DNA of 64,000 nt from Dyella sp. BiH032 (GTDB lineage Bacteria; Pseudomonadota; Gammaproteobacteria; Xanthomonadales; Rhodanobacteraceae): positions 2,108,001-2,172,000 of the forward strand of contig NZ_CP134867.1 in assembly GCF_031954525.1 (NCBI RefSeq), in the 5' to 3' direction. The position numbers and the translations under genes were made by a program. The notes beneath the pieces were generated by a model, which made no database searches, was not told where the DNA came from, and saw only the letters and a program-made list of their open reading frames with translations. Positions 37,557-45,646 of the stretch are shown here, piece after piece (position 1 is the stretch's first letter; every line of letters starts with the position of its first letter).

Positions 37557-37717
37557 GCATCGCGGCCTATCCCGTCCGGCTATACGCACCCGCATATTGC
37601 GCTTTCCCATCAAACATGTTGATACTTCCGCCCGTGCCAGGGGCGGCGAACCAAGGGGTTGTGGTGGTTCTGCAGGAAGCCATGGTGCATCCAATCCATG
37701 ATTCAGAGGTTCACGCA

Positions 37718-37924
37718 ATGCGTTTCGGTACGGTCAAGTGGTTCAACGACGCCAAAGGCTTCGGCTTCATCGCGCCTGAGGACGGTGGGGAGGACGTGTT
37801 CGTCCACTTTTCGGCGATCAACGCCAAGGGCTTCCGCAGTCTGCAGGAAGGCCAGCGCGTGAAGTTCGAAGTGACTCAGGGCCCGAAGGGCGCTCAGGCT
37901 TCGGGCGTCGAGATCGCGGGCTGA
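37718..37924 (+). CDS. Cold-shock protein, CspA family
   Basis: 68 aa single-stranded RNA/DNA-binding cold-shock domain with RNP1 KGFGFIA and RNP2 DVFVHFS. The start [17 protein letters not shown] at 37718 is preceded by AGAGG. An in-frame ATG 102 nt upstream is not used in the family. The 161-nt space after the phosphorylase gene is long enough for the structured 5' leader common to csp genes and contains the small inverted repeat ATCAA-ACATG-TTGAT near 37609. A clear terminator follows. Confidence 0.95.
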   Translation: MRFGTVKWFNDAKGFGFIAPEDGGEDVFVHFSAINAKGFRSLQEGQRVKFEVTQGPKGAQASGVEIAG

Positions 37925-37967
37925 TACGCCGCGCCGGCGGCGACGCCGGCCACCGGTCAGAAACAAA

Positions 37968-38000
37968 AGAGTCCCGCGCCGCAAAGCGCGGGATTTTTTT
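37968..38000 (+). terminator. Rho-independent terminator of the cold-shock gene
   Basis: TCCCGCGC (37972-37979), loop CGCAAA, GCGCGGGA (37986-37993), then seven Ts. The U-tract abuts the stop codon of the convergent LacI-family gene (37999-38001). Confidence 0.93.
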
Positions 38001-39099
38001 ATGCGCTCGCCGCCTTCGTGCGCGACAGCGCAGGCCCCTTGCGGCCCGCGCGGGGCGGGGCCGTGGAGCCGCGGATCACCAGTTCCGGGACGAACCGCTC
38101 GCTGCCCGGCTGGCTGCCTTTCTGCAATTGCTCCAGCAGGCGGGACGCTGCGTGCCGGCCGATCTCGCTGGTCGACTGGCTCGCCGTGGTGAGCGCCGGC
38201 CAGGCCTGGCGCGAGAACGGATTGTCCTCGAAGCCCGCGATGGACAGGTCCCACGGCACGTCCAGTCCTGCCGAGCGAGCCGCGGCGAGCGCGCCGGCGG
38301 CAATCTCGTCGTTGCTCCCGAAGATCGCCGTCGGCGCGTCCTTGCCGGCCAGCAGCTTGCGCGCGCGGCGAAAGCCGTCCTCGAACGTGTAGGTACCTTC
38401 CAGCACGTATTTCTTCCGCACGGGAATGCCGTGCTCCTTCATCGCGTCGGCGAAGCCTTCGTAGCGCTCCGGGCTGGACCGGTAATGCGGGTCGCCCCAG
38501 AGGAACGCGATGGACGTATGCCCCAACTGGATCAGATATGCGGTGATGGCATAGGCGGCCTTGTGGTCGTCGACGTAGACGCAGGGGGCGCCGTCGCGCG
38601 GATCGCCGCGGGCCGCGATGATCCTCGCGTAGGCCACGTCGTTCGCCTTGAGCCTGGCCAGCAGACGCGGGTTCTCCGACATCGGCGGCGTGAGCACCAG
38701 GCCGGCGAGGCGGGCGTTCTTGGCCAGCAGCGACAGCTCGTCGACCAGTCGCGGCGAGCTTGGGGTGCAGGGATAGATCAGCAGCTCGTAGCCGCGCTCG
38801 CGGCAGGCCGCCAGCACGCCGTTCTGCAGGCTGAGAATGTAGTTGGCGTTGGGGTTGTCGTCGTAGACCAGCGCGATGGTGAACGAGCGCGTGCCGCGCA
38901 GGCTGCGCGCGGTCGCATCCGGCCGGTAGTGCAGGGCCTCGATCGCGCGTCGCACCTTCTGCACGGTATCGGCATGCACCGTCGGCTCGAGGTTGATCAC
39001 GCGCGACACCGTCATCGGCGATACGCCGGCGAGACTGGCGACGTCTTTGATCGTAGGCCTGCGCAACGCGACGCTCTCCCCTGGCGGCGATGTCCGCAT
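37999..39099 (-). CDS. LacI-family transcriptional regulator of the adjacent sugar locus
   Basis: 366 aa from the ATG at 39099; an in-frame upstream start at 39198 adds 33 residues not typical of the family and would cover an operator. The helix-turn-helix PTIKDVASLAGVSPMTVSRV (about 15-34) and hinge with YRPDATARSLR are followed by a periplasmic-binding-protein-like sugar domain (about 75-340; FTIALVYDDNPNANY, AIFGSNDEIAAGAL, DLSIAGFEDNPFS). It is divergent from glk and the TonB receptor, with two operator-like palindromes between them. Its ligand is unknown; a hexose or amino sugar is likely. Confidence 0.92.
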   Translation of the reverse strand: MRTSPPGESVALRRPTIKDVASLAGVSPMTVSRVINLEPTVHADTVQKVRRAIEALHYRPDATARSLRGTRSFTIALVYDDNPNANYILSLQNGVLAACRERGYELLIYPCTPSSPRLVDELSLLAKNARLAGLVLTPPMSENPRLLARLKANDVAYARIIAARGDPRDGAPCVYVDDHKAAYAITAYLIQLGHTSIAFLWGDPHYRSSPERYEGFADAMKEHGIPVRKKYVLEGTYTFEDGFRRARKLLAGKDAPTAIFGSNDEIAAGALAAARSAGLDVPWDLSIAGFEDNPFSRQAWPALTTASQSTSEIGRHAASRLLEQLQKGSQPGSERFVPELVIRGSTAPPRAGRKGPALSRTKAASA

Positions 39100-39177
39100 C
39101 CTAGCCCAAGCGGCGGCACTTGAAAGCATCCGCGCATTCGCCAGCGCCGTACGGGATTGCTCTGCGCGACGCAGCTT

Positions 39178-39191
39178 AGGTAGCGTTACCA
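39178..39191. promoter_or_regulatory. Candidate LacI-family operator (proximal to the regulator)
   Basis: AGGTAGCGTTACCA, an imperfect palindrome centred on CG with GGTA/TACC arms. It lies 79-92 bp upstream of the regulator start and matches the second site at 39365 in its right half (CGTTACCA). It suits autoregulation. Confidence 0.55.
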
Positions 39192-39364
39192 CGATCACCG
39201 TGGACTTCGTACCAGAGCGAGCTTCTGCCGTTGTGCGAAAGAGGTCTTCGGATTCCCCGCACGATGCAAGCCTCTCCTGCGCACTCCTTATATATAGACA
39301 TCCATCCGCGATCGATCACGTCTGCGGTGCAGTTCCCCTGTCGCACCGTGTCTTACGTCATCGT

Positions 39365-39378
39365 TGATAACGTTACCA
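39365..39378. promoter_or_regulatory. Candidate LacI-family operator (proximal to glk)
   Basis: TGATAACGTTACCA: TGnTAACGTTAnCA is palindromic in 12 of 14 positions with the central CG typical of LacI-family sites. It lies 73 bp upstream of the glk start. Around it, 39100-39450 holds no gene; an AT-rich stretch ATATATAG near 39292 could be part of a promoter. Confidence 0.65.
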
Positions 39379-39450
39379 TTCGGGTTTAGCATCCGATCGA
39401 GATGACAGGGACACGGCATTCGCGTGTCCGCCGCGTGACGGGGAGAGCCA

Positions 39451-40452
39451 ATGCGGGATCGTGCGTGGGGAGCCGTGGCGCATAGGCCGCGGATCATGCT
39501 GGCGGCAGACGTGGGCGGCACGCATGCGCGGGTCGGCCTGGTCGACGGCGCGGCGCCGGCCGGCGTCCCCGGCATCGTTGCCTACGAGCGCTACGCCGGC
39601 GCCGACTGGCCCGGCCTGGCCGAGATCCTCGCCGATTTCCTTGCGCGTTATCCCGGCCATGCGGTCAGCGAGGCCTCCATCGCGGTGGCCGGCTACGTGC
39701 GCGATGGCGAGCTGGTGGCGGAGAATCTGCGCTGGCCGGTCCGCCTCGCCGAACTGCGCGAGCGGCTCGGACTGCGCCATCTGCGCGTGGTCAACGATTT
39801 CGAGGCGCTTGCCTACGCCACGCAATTTCTGCAGGACCACGAAAGCCTCGCCGTGATCGACGCGCCGCGAGCGGCGGGCCCGGTCGCGGTGGTCGGACCC
39901 GGTACCGGCCTGGGCTGCGCGCTGCTGCTGCCCGGCGCGCAGGGGGCGACCGTGCTGCCCAGCGAAGGAGGGCACGTCGCCCTCGCGCCGGGCAACGAAC
40001 GGGAGCTGGCCCTGCTGCGTCTGCTCTCGCGCGGTCGCGACTACGTTCACACCGGGCATGTGCTGTCCGGTCCCGGCCTGGTGAATCTCTATTGCGCGTT
40101 GGGCGAGCTGGACGGTATGCCCATCGTGCACGCCGAACCCGAGCGCATCACGGCGGCGGCGCTGGAGGGCGAAGACCGCCTCGCGCTGGAAACCTTGCGC
40201 GTGTTCTGCGCCATGCTCGGCGGCTTCGTCGGCGACCTGGCTGTGCTGTTCAAAGCCTCCGGCGGCGTTTTCCTGGCCGGCGGCATCCTGCCGCAATTGA
40301 GCGAATTCCTGCCCCGCAGCGAGTTCCGCGAGCGCTTCTTCAACAAGGGCGTGATGCGTGAATTCCTTGCGGGCGTGCCCGTGCGCCTGATCGAGCACGG
40401 CCGCCTGGGCGTGCTCGGGGCGGCGGGGCTGCAGGCACGCGACGTCGCGTGA
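39451..40452 (+). CDS. glk: Glucokinase (Glk family)
   Basis: 333 aa. Phosphorylates glucose with ATP. The phosphate-1 motif is AADVGGTHARVGLVDG (about 18-33), with VVNDFEALAYA, GPGTGLGCALLLPG and EGGHVALAPGNERE. VLSGPGLVNLY is shared with E. coli Glk. The N-terminal 15 residues are extra, and a second start at Met16 is possible. First gene of the locus under the LacI-type operator at 39365; the TonB receptor starts 119 bp later. Activity on GlcNAc or mannose cannot be excluded. Confidence 0.9.
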   Translation: MRDRAWGAVAHRPRIMLAADVGGTHARVGLVDGAAPAGVPGIVAYERYAGADWPGLAEILADFLARYPGHAVSEASIAVAGYVRDGELVAENLRWPVRLAELRERLGLRHLRVVNDFEALAYATQFLQDHESLAVIDAPRAAGPVAVVGPGTGLGCALLLPGAQGATVLPSEGGHVALAPGNERELALLRLLSRGRDYVHTGHVLSGPGLVNLYCALGELDGMPIVHAEPERITAAALEGEDRLALETLRVFCAMLGGFVGDLAVLFKASGGVFLAGGILPQLSEFLPRSEFRERFFNKGVMREFLAGVPVRLIEHGRLGVLGAAGLQARDVA

Positions 40453-40571
40453 ACGACGCGGGCGCAAGCCCGCGAACAAGGACCGGTCCAGTCCGGGTGA
40501 GCGGCCGCAGCTCGATGCTGCGGTCGCGGGAGGGGGATATGACAACGACAACCATGGCGAGGTGAGCAGGC

Positions 40572-43500
40572 ATGTTGGCAATCAAATATCGCGGGCATGA
40601 GCTGTCCCGCAACGTATTGGCGTGCGTCCTGGGCCTGGCGCTGAGCGGTACCGCCTTTGCGCAGGCGACGACCGGTTCGATCTTCGGCACGGTGGCCGGC
40701 GACGCCGGCGGCACGACGGTGATCGTGCAGGGTGACAACGGCGTGTCGCGCCGCATTCCGGTCGGCGCGGACGGGCGCTACCAGGCCGGCGCGTTGCCGG
40801 TCGGCGTCTACAAGGTGTTGCTGGAGCGCCAGGGCGCGGTGGTGGCCTCGCACGAGCAGGTCGCGCTGCGCGTCAGTAGCGGCACTCAGGTGGACTTCGC
40901 CGGCACCGGTGCGGCCGCCGGCGCCACCAATCTGCAGGGCGTGCAGGTCACCGCGAGCGCCTTGCCGCCAATCGACGTGAGCAGCGTGGATTCGCGCACG
41001 GTCATCACCGCGCAGCAGCTCGACGCGCTGCCGCTGGCCCGCACGGCCGAGGACATCGCGCTGCTGGCGCCGGGCACGGTCACTTCCGGCTCGAACTTCA
41101 CCAGCCGTATCGGTGGCGGCGGCGACCTGGTGTCGTTCGGCGGCGCTTCCGGCGCGGAGAACGCGTACTACATCAACGGTTTCAACACGACCGATCCTTA
41201 CAAGGGCCAGGGCGCGCTGCAGTTGCCTTACGGCGCGATCGACCAGCAGGAAGTGCTGACCGGCGGCTACAGCTCCATGTATGGCCGCTCCGACGGCGGC
41301 GTGATCAGCCAGGTGGGCAAGAGCGGCACCAACGAATGGCACTTCGGCGCGCAGGCGCAGTGGACCCCGCGCTCCCTGATGTCTTCGCCCGACGACATCA
41401 TCTATGCGCGCAACCGTTACGCCGGCAAGACCTACCAGTACCGGCAGGACGACAAGTCGTGGCGCACCACCTACAGTGCCTACGTAGGCGGCCCGCTGAT
41501 CAAGGACCGCCTGTACTTCTTCGTCGCCGCCGAGGCCGACAAGGAGCAGGGCTCGCAGACGTCCACCAGCGATGCCAGCAGTCCGTCGCGCACCAACTAC
41601 ACGTACACCACGCCCAAGTGGTACGCGAAGCTCAACTGGAACATCACCGACAACCACATGCTCGAGCTGACCGGCATCCAGAGCGAGCAGCATGGCTCCG
41701 GCAGCAACTACGCGTTCGACTATGCGACCCATCGCGCCGGCGCATTCCAGTCGTACTCCGACCGCACCAAGACCGGCGGCGATGCGTACATCGTCAAGTA
41801 CACCGGCTACCTCACCGACAACATCACGCTGAGCGCGATGTACGGCAAGATGCGCCTGCACGATTACTCGGCGCCGGTCAGCTACGACCCGAATCTGCCG
41901 TACCTGCAGAACATCCAGGACCAGAACCTGGCGCTCACCGGAGGCCGTCCGGTCGGCAACAGCCAGTCCACCTTCTCGGTGCCCGCGCCCACCCAGGGCT
42001 CGCAGAACACCAACCTGCGCATCGACCTGGAATGGCGCCTGGGTGACCACAAGCTCAACCTGGGCATCGACGACCAGACCCCGCGCACCATCGACCAGGG
42101 CAGCAACAGTCTCACCTGGACGTATGCGCACAACAACGACGCCACCGCGCCGGTCGACCCGGCCAACGGCATCGGCGCGCCCGGCGGCAACGGCTACTAC
42201 GTGATGAAGGAAGTGGTGACCGGCGCAGCGGGCGTGAAGACCGTCGAGCACGCGCAGTACATCGAAGACACCTGGCAGATGACCGACCGCTTCCTGCTCA
42301 ACGTCGGCCTGCGCAACGACGCCTTCGCCAACTACAACAACAGCGGGCAGAAATTCACCTCGCAGAACCACAACTGGTCGCCGCGCCTGGGCTTCAGCTG
42401 GGACGTCTACGGCGACGCCAGCCTGAAGGTCTACGGCAACGCCGGCCGCTACTACCTGGCGATTAACAACAACACCGCCTACGACGGCGCCACCGGCTAC
42501 GCCTGGAACCGCACCTATTACACCTACACCGGCATCGATGCCAACGGCATGCCCACCGGCCTGACGCCGTTCGGCTACTACGACGTCAACGGCCACACCG
42601 GCCAGGCGCCCGACCCGCGCACGGTGGCGTCCAAGAATCTGGGCGCGGAATACCAGGACGAGTTCATCCTGGGTGCCACCAAGGCGATCACGCCGGAATG
42701 GATCGCCGGCGTGAAGGGCACCTTCCGCGTGCTGCGGCAGATCTCCGACGACGTCTGCGACAGCTCCAACCTGCTCATCGCCAAGACCAAGGCGATGTAC
42801 AACCTCACCGACGACCAGATCACCGCCAACCGCGGCGCCTGCTACATTTTCAACCCGGGCAAGACCAACGACTTCGACGTGCTCACCACGCAGGGCTACC
42901 TGCGCGTGCCCATGAGCAATGCCGACTGGGGCTTCGCGCAGGGTCCGAAGCGCAAGTACTACGCGCTTGAGATGTTCTTGGAGCATCCGCTGGGCAAGGA
43001 CGACTGGGGCGGCCGCGTCAGCTACGTGTATTCGCGCAGCTACGGCAACTCCGAAGGCCTGCTGCAGGTGTCGCGCGGCAACGACTCGGTTGGCGTGACC
43101 CAGGACTGGGACAACTCATACGTGATGGACCGCGCCAACGGCGTGCTCGGCAACAACCGCACGCACCAGATCAAGGCGTACGGCGCCTATCGCATCTCGC
43201 CGGAATGGATGCTCTCGGGCGTGGCCAACCTCGCCTCGGGCGGCCCGCATAACTGCCTGGGCTTCTTCGGCCCCGACCAGACCCAGCCCGACGGTTACGG
43301 CTCGTACTACCACTGGTGCAACGGCAAGCCCTCGGTGCCTGGCTCCATGGGCGACCTGCCTTGGACCTATCGCGTCGACCTCAACGTGACGTACCGGCCG
43401 GCCTTCGCTGACCACAAGCTGGCCTTCAACCTGAGCGTATTCAACGTGCTGAACCAGCAGCGCCCGCTGGTGTTGTACACCCGCTACAACAGCAACAACA

Positions 43501-43589
43501 CGCCGGACAAGCTCAATGACCTGTACGACACGGTCAAGGTGATGGAGTCGCCGCGCTACGTGCGCTTCGGCGTCAGCTACGACTTCTGA
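40572..43589 (+). CDS. TonB-dependent outer-membrane receptor with carboxypeptidase-like N-terminal domain
   Basis: 1005 aa. Signal peptide ends at LSGTAFA (about residue 32). A carboxypeptidase regulatory-like beta-sandwich (about 36-105, GSIFGTVAGDAGGTTVIVQG) precedes the plug domain (about 115-250). The 22-strand barrel ends in the terminal aromatic YVRFGVSYDF required for BAM recognition. This Oar/CirA-like architecture with a glucokinase and LacI regulator suggests uptake of a carbohydrate or glycopeptide, which is an inference from context. A 12-bp hairpin follows at 43598. Confidence 0.93.
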   Translation: MLAIKYRGHELSRNVLACVLGLALSGTAFAQATTGSIFGTVAGDAGGTTVIVQGDNGVSRRIPVGADGRYQAGALPVGVYKVLLERQGAVVASHEQVALRVSSGTQVDFAGTGAAAGATNLQGVQVTASALPPIDVSSVDSRTVITAQQLDALPLARTAEDIALLAPGTVTSGSNFTSRIGGGGDLVSFGGASGAENAYYINGFNTTDPYKGQGALQLPYGAIDQQEVLTGGYSSMYGRSDGGVISQVGKSGTNEWHFGAQAQWTPRSLMSSPDDIIYARNRYAGKTYQYRQDDKSWRTTYSAYVGGPLIKDRLYFFVAAEADKEQGSQTSTSDASSPSRTNYTYTTPKWYAKLNWNITDNHMLELTGIQSEQHGSGSNYAFDYATHRAGAFQSYSDRTKTGGDAYIVKYTGYLTDNITLSAMYGKMRLHDYSAPVSYDPNLPYLQNIQDQNLALTGGRPVGNSQSTFSVPAPTQGSQNTNLRIDLEWRLGDHKLNLGIDDQTPRTIDQGSNSLTWTYAHNNDATAPVDPANGIGAPGGNGYYVMKEVVTGAAGVKTVEHAQYIEDTWQMTDRFLLNVGLRNDAFANYNNSGQKFTSQNHNWSPRLGFSWDVYGDASLKVYGNAGRYYLAINNNTAYDGATGYAWNRTYYTYTGIDANGMPTGLTPFGYYDVNGHTGQAPDPRTVASKNLGAEYQDEFILGATKAITPEWIAGVKGTFRVLRQISDDVCDSSNLLIAKTKAMYNLTDDQITANRGACYIFNPGKTNDFDVLTTQGYLRVPMSNADWGFAQGPKRKYYALEMFLEHPLGKDDWGGRVSYVYSRSYGNSEGLLQVSRGNDSVGVTQDWDNSYVMDRANGVLGNNRTHQIKAYGAYRISPEWMLSGVANLASGGPHNCLGFFGPDQTQPDGYGSYYHWCNGKPSVPGSMGDLPWTYRVDLNVTYRPAFADHKLAFNLSVFNVLNQQRPLVLYTRYNSNNTPDKLNDLYDTVKVMESPRYVRFGVSYDF

Positions 43590-43597
43590 GCCGCCAG

Positions 43598-43625
43598 CCC
43601 GCGGCCGGCCCATGCCGGCCGCGGG
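43598..43625 (+). terminator. Strong hairpin after the TonB receptor gene
   Basis: A 12-bp perfect stem CCCGCGGCCGGC/GCCGGCCGCGGG with loop CCAT, without a U-tract. It may lower, not end, transcription into the asparaginase gene or stabilise the receptor mRNA. Confidence 0.5.
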
Positions 43626-43682
43626 CGATCGCCTGTACTCTCGGGCGGTCGTCATTTCTCTTCACCTAAAAGGAGATGCCCG

Positions 43683-44732
43683 ATGGCCGATCGCCGTCGC
43701 TTTCTCAAGACCGCCGCCCTGGGCGTCACCGCCGCGGCGCTGAGCTCCCGCATCGCACCGGCCCTGGCCGACGCCAAGGGGGCCGCCCCTGCCGGCGGCG
43801 GTCGCAAGCCCCGCGTGATCTCCACCTGGGATTTCGGCGTGCCCGCCAACCTCGCGGCCTGGGCTGTGCTCGCCAAGGGCGGCCGCGCGCTGGACGCCGT
43901 GGAAGCCGGCGTGATGATTCCCGAGGCCGACCTCAAGAACCACAGCGTGGGCCGTGCCGGCTATCCCGACCGCGACGGCCACGTCAGCCTGGACGCCAGC
44001 ATCATGGATGGCGACGGCGGTTGCGGCGCGGTCGCCGCGCTGGAGAACATCGCCCATCCCATCCAGGTCGCGCGCCGAGTGATGGAGCGCACCCCGCACG
44101 TGCTGCTGGTGGGTGAGGGCGCGCAGCAGTTCGCGCTCGAACAAGGCTTCAAGAAGGAAAAGCTGCTGACGCCGGAGTCCGAAAAGGCCTGGCACGAGTG
44201 GCTGAAGACCGCGCATTACCAGCCCAGCGCCAACAGCGAGGTGCGCGATTACGGCAAGGGCGTGCGCGACGCGAAGAGCCTGCCGGGCGGCAAGGACAAC
44301 CACGACACCATCGGCATGCTTGCCGTCGACGCCCAGGGCCGCCTGGCCGGTGCCTGCACCACCAGCGGCATGGCCTGGAAGCTGCGCGGCCGCGTAGGCG
44401 ACAGCCCGATCATCGGCGCGGGCCTTTATGTGGATGGGGAGGTCGGCGGCGCCACCTCCACGGGCGTGGGCGAAGAAGTGATCCGCAACGCCGGCAGCTT
44501 CCTGGTGGTGGAGCTGATGCGCCAGGGCCGCTCGCCGCAGCAAGCCTGCGAGGAGGCGGTCATGCGCATCGTCAAGAAGCGTCCGCAGGCATCCAAGGAC
44601 CTGCAGGTCGGCTTTCTCGCCATCAACCGCGAAGGCGAGGTCGGCGCATTCGCCATCCAGCCCGGTTTCAGCTACGCGGTGTGCGATGGCGCGAAGCAGG
44701 ACGGCCTGTTTCCCTCCAAGAGCGTCTACTGA
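43683..44732 (+). CDS. N4-(beta-N-acetylglucosaminyl)-L-asparaginase (glycosylasparaginase), Tat-exported
   Basis: 349 aa Ntn-hydrolase. Splits GlcNAc-asparagine, the linkage of N-glycoproteins, into aspartate and aminoGlcNAc. It has a twin-arginine signal (MADRRRFLKTAALG), so it acts folded in the periplasm. The nucleophile is Thr209 in NHDTIGMLA, exposed by self-cleavage after Asp208. The substrate loop GRVGDSPIIGAGLYVD and GGATSTGVGEE are conserved. The ribosome site AAAGGAG is clear. It lies between the TonB receptor and cutC; its stop overlaps the cutC start (TGATG). Confidence 0.93.
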   Translation: MADRRRFLKTAALGVTAAALSSRIAPALADAKGAAPAGGGRKPRVISTWDFGVPANLAAWAVLAKGGRALDAVEAGVMIPEADLKNHSVGRAGYPDRDGHVSLDASIMDGDGGCGAVAALENIAHPIQVARRVMERTPHVLLVGEGAQQFALEQGFKKEKLLTPESEKAWHEWLKTAHYQPSANSEVRDYGKGVRDAKSLPGGKDNHDTIGMLAVDAQGRLAGACTTSGMAWKLRGRVGDSPIIGAGLYVDGEVGGATSTGVGEEVIRNAGSFLVVELMRQGRSPQQACEEAVMRIVKKRPQASKDLQVGFLAINREGEVGAFAIQPGFSYAVCDGAKQDGLFPSKSVY

Positions 44733-45460
44733 TGGCCGGCCGCTACTTGCTGGAAGTGGCGGCCAATTCCGTCGCCTCCGCGCTCGCCGCGCAGGACGGC
44801 GGCGCCGGCCGGGTGGAGCTGTGCACCGGCCTGGAATTGGGCGGGCTCACGCCATCGGCGTCGCTGATCGCGATGGTGCGCGAGCGGCTGCATATTCCGC
44901 TGTACGTGCTGGTGCGTCCGCGCGCCGGCGATTTTCTCTACGACGATCTCGAATGCGAAGTGATGCAGCGGGACATCGAGACTTGCGCCGCCCTGGGCTG
45001 CGATGGCGTGGTGATCGGCGTGCTCGACCCCGACGGCTGCGTGGACGCCGCGCGCTGCAAGCCGCTGGTGCGTGCGGCGGGTGGCATGGGCGTAACCTTT
45101 CATCGCGCCTTCGATCTGACCTGCGATCCGGAGCAGGCCCTGGAAGACGCCATCGCGCTCGGTTGCGAACGCGTGCTCACCTCGGGCACGCGGGCCAGCG
45201 CCATCGACGGCGCGCCGTTGATCCGTCGGCTGGTGGAGCGTGCGGACGGCTGCATCGCAGTCATGCCCGGCGCAGGCATCACCCCGCAGAACATCGCCGC
45301 GCTCGTAGCAGCCACGGGGGCGACCGAGCTCCACGCGTCGGCCAAGCGCCAGCTGCCCTCCGGCATGCGGCATCGCCGGCCGGAGCTGCACGACATGGAA
45401 GGCGGCGAAATTCGTAGCGACGTGGAGCAGGTGCGCGCCCTCGTCGCCGCCTTGCAGTAA
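44732..45460 (+). CDS. cutC: CutC family protein
   Basis: 242 aa TIM-barrel protein. The N-terminus YLLEVAANSVASALAAQDGG and RVELCTGLELGGLTPS, together with VTFHRAFDL and RVLTSGTRASAIDG, are the family blocks. It was named for copper homeostasis in E. coli, but that role is disputed. The frequent genomic link of cutC to glycan and asparaginase genes suggests a carbohydrate-related enzyme. It is translationally coupled to the glycosylasparaginase gene and is the last gene of the locus. Confidence 0.92.
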   Translation: MAGRYLLEVAANSVASALAAQDGGAGRVELCTGLELGGLTPSASLIAMVRERLHIPLYVLVRPRAGDFLYDDLECEVMQRDIETCAALGCDGVVIGVLDPDGCVDAARCKPLVRAAGGMGVTFHRAFDLTCDPEQALEDAIALGCERVLTSGTRASAIDGAPLIRRLVERADGCIAVMPGAGITPQNIAALVAATGATELHASAKRQLPSGMRHRRPELHDMEGGEIRSDVEQVRALVAALQ

Positions 45461-45464
45461 CGCT

Positions 45465-45497
45465 CCCTTTCCCCGCCGGGGAGAGGGCCGGGGTGAA
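45465..45497 (+). repeat. REP-like palindrome after cutC
   Basis: CCCTTTCCCC-GCC-GGGGAGAGGG followed by CCGGGGTGA. It has the same layout as the tail module (CCTTCTCCCC-TCC-GGGGAGAAGG, then CGGGATGAGG) of the 0.4-kb repeats at 52.5-61.8 kb. Confidence 0.6.
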
Positions 45498-45646
45498 GAG
45501 CCGCGCGGAGCGTGGAAGCGGGACGCAGGGCGAGCGCCGCGCTAGGCAAACGAGACCTTCCGCGAGCCCCTCCTCATCCTGCGATCGAAGTTAGCCTCGT
45601 AGATCCAAACGTTCCCCAGGCAGGAAGCAGGAACTTCTAGCAGCTG

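Noticed and set aside
40089..42986. 965-aa open frame on the minus strand opposite glk and the TonB receptor
   Set aside because: The Val/Gly/His/Arg-rich translation has no motif and spans two genes with clear products on the plus strand.
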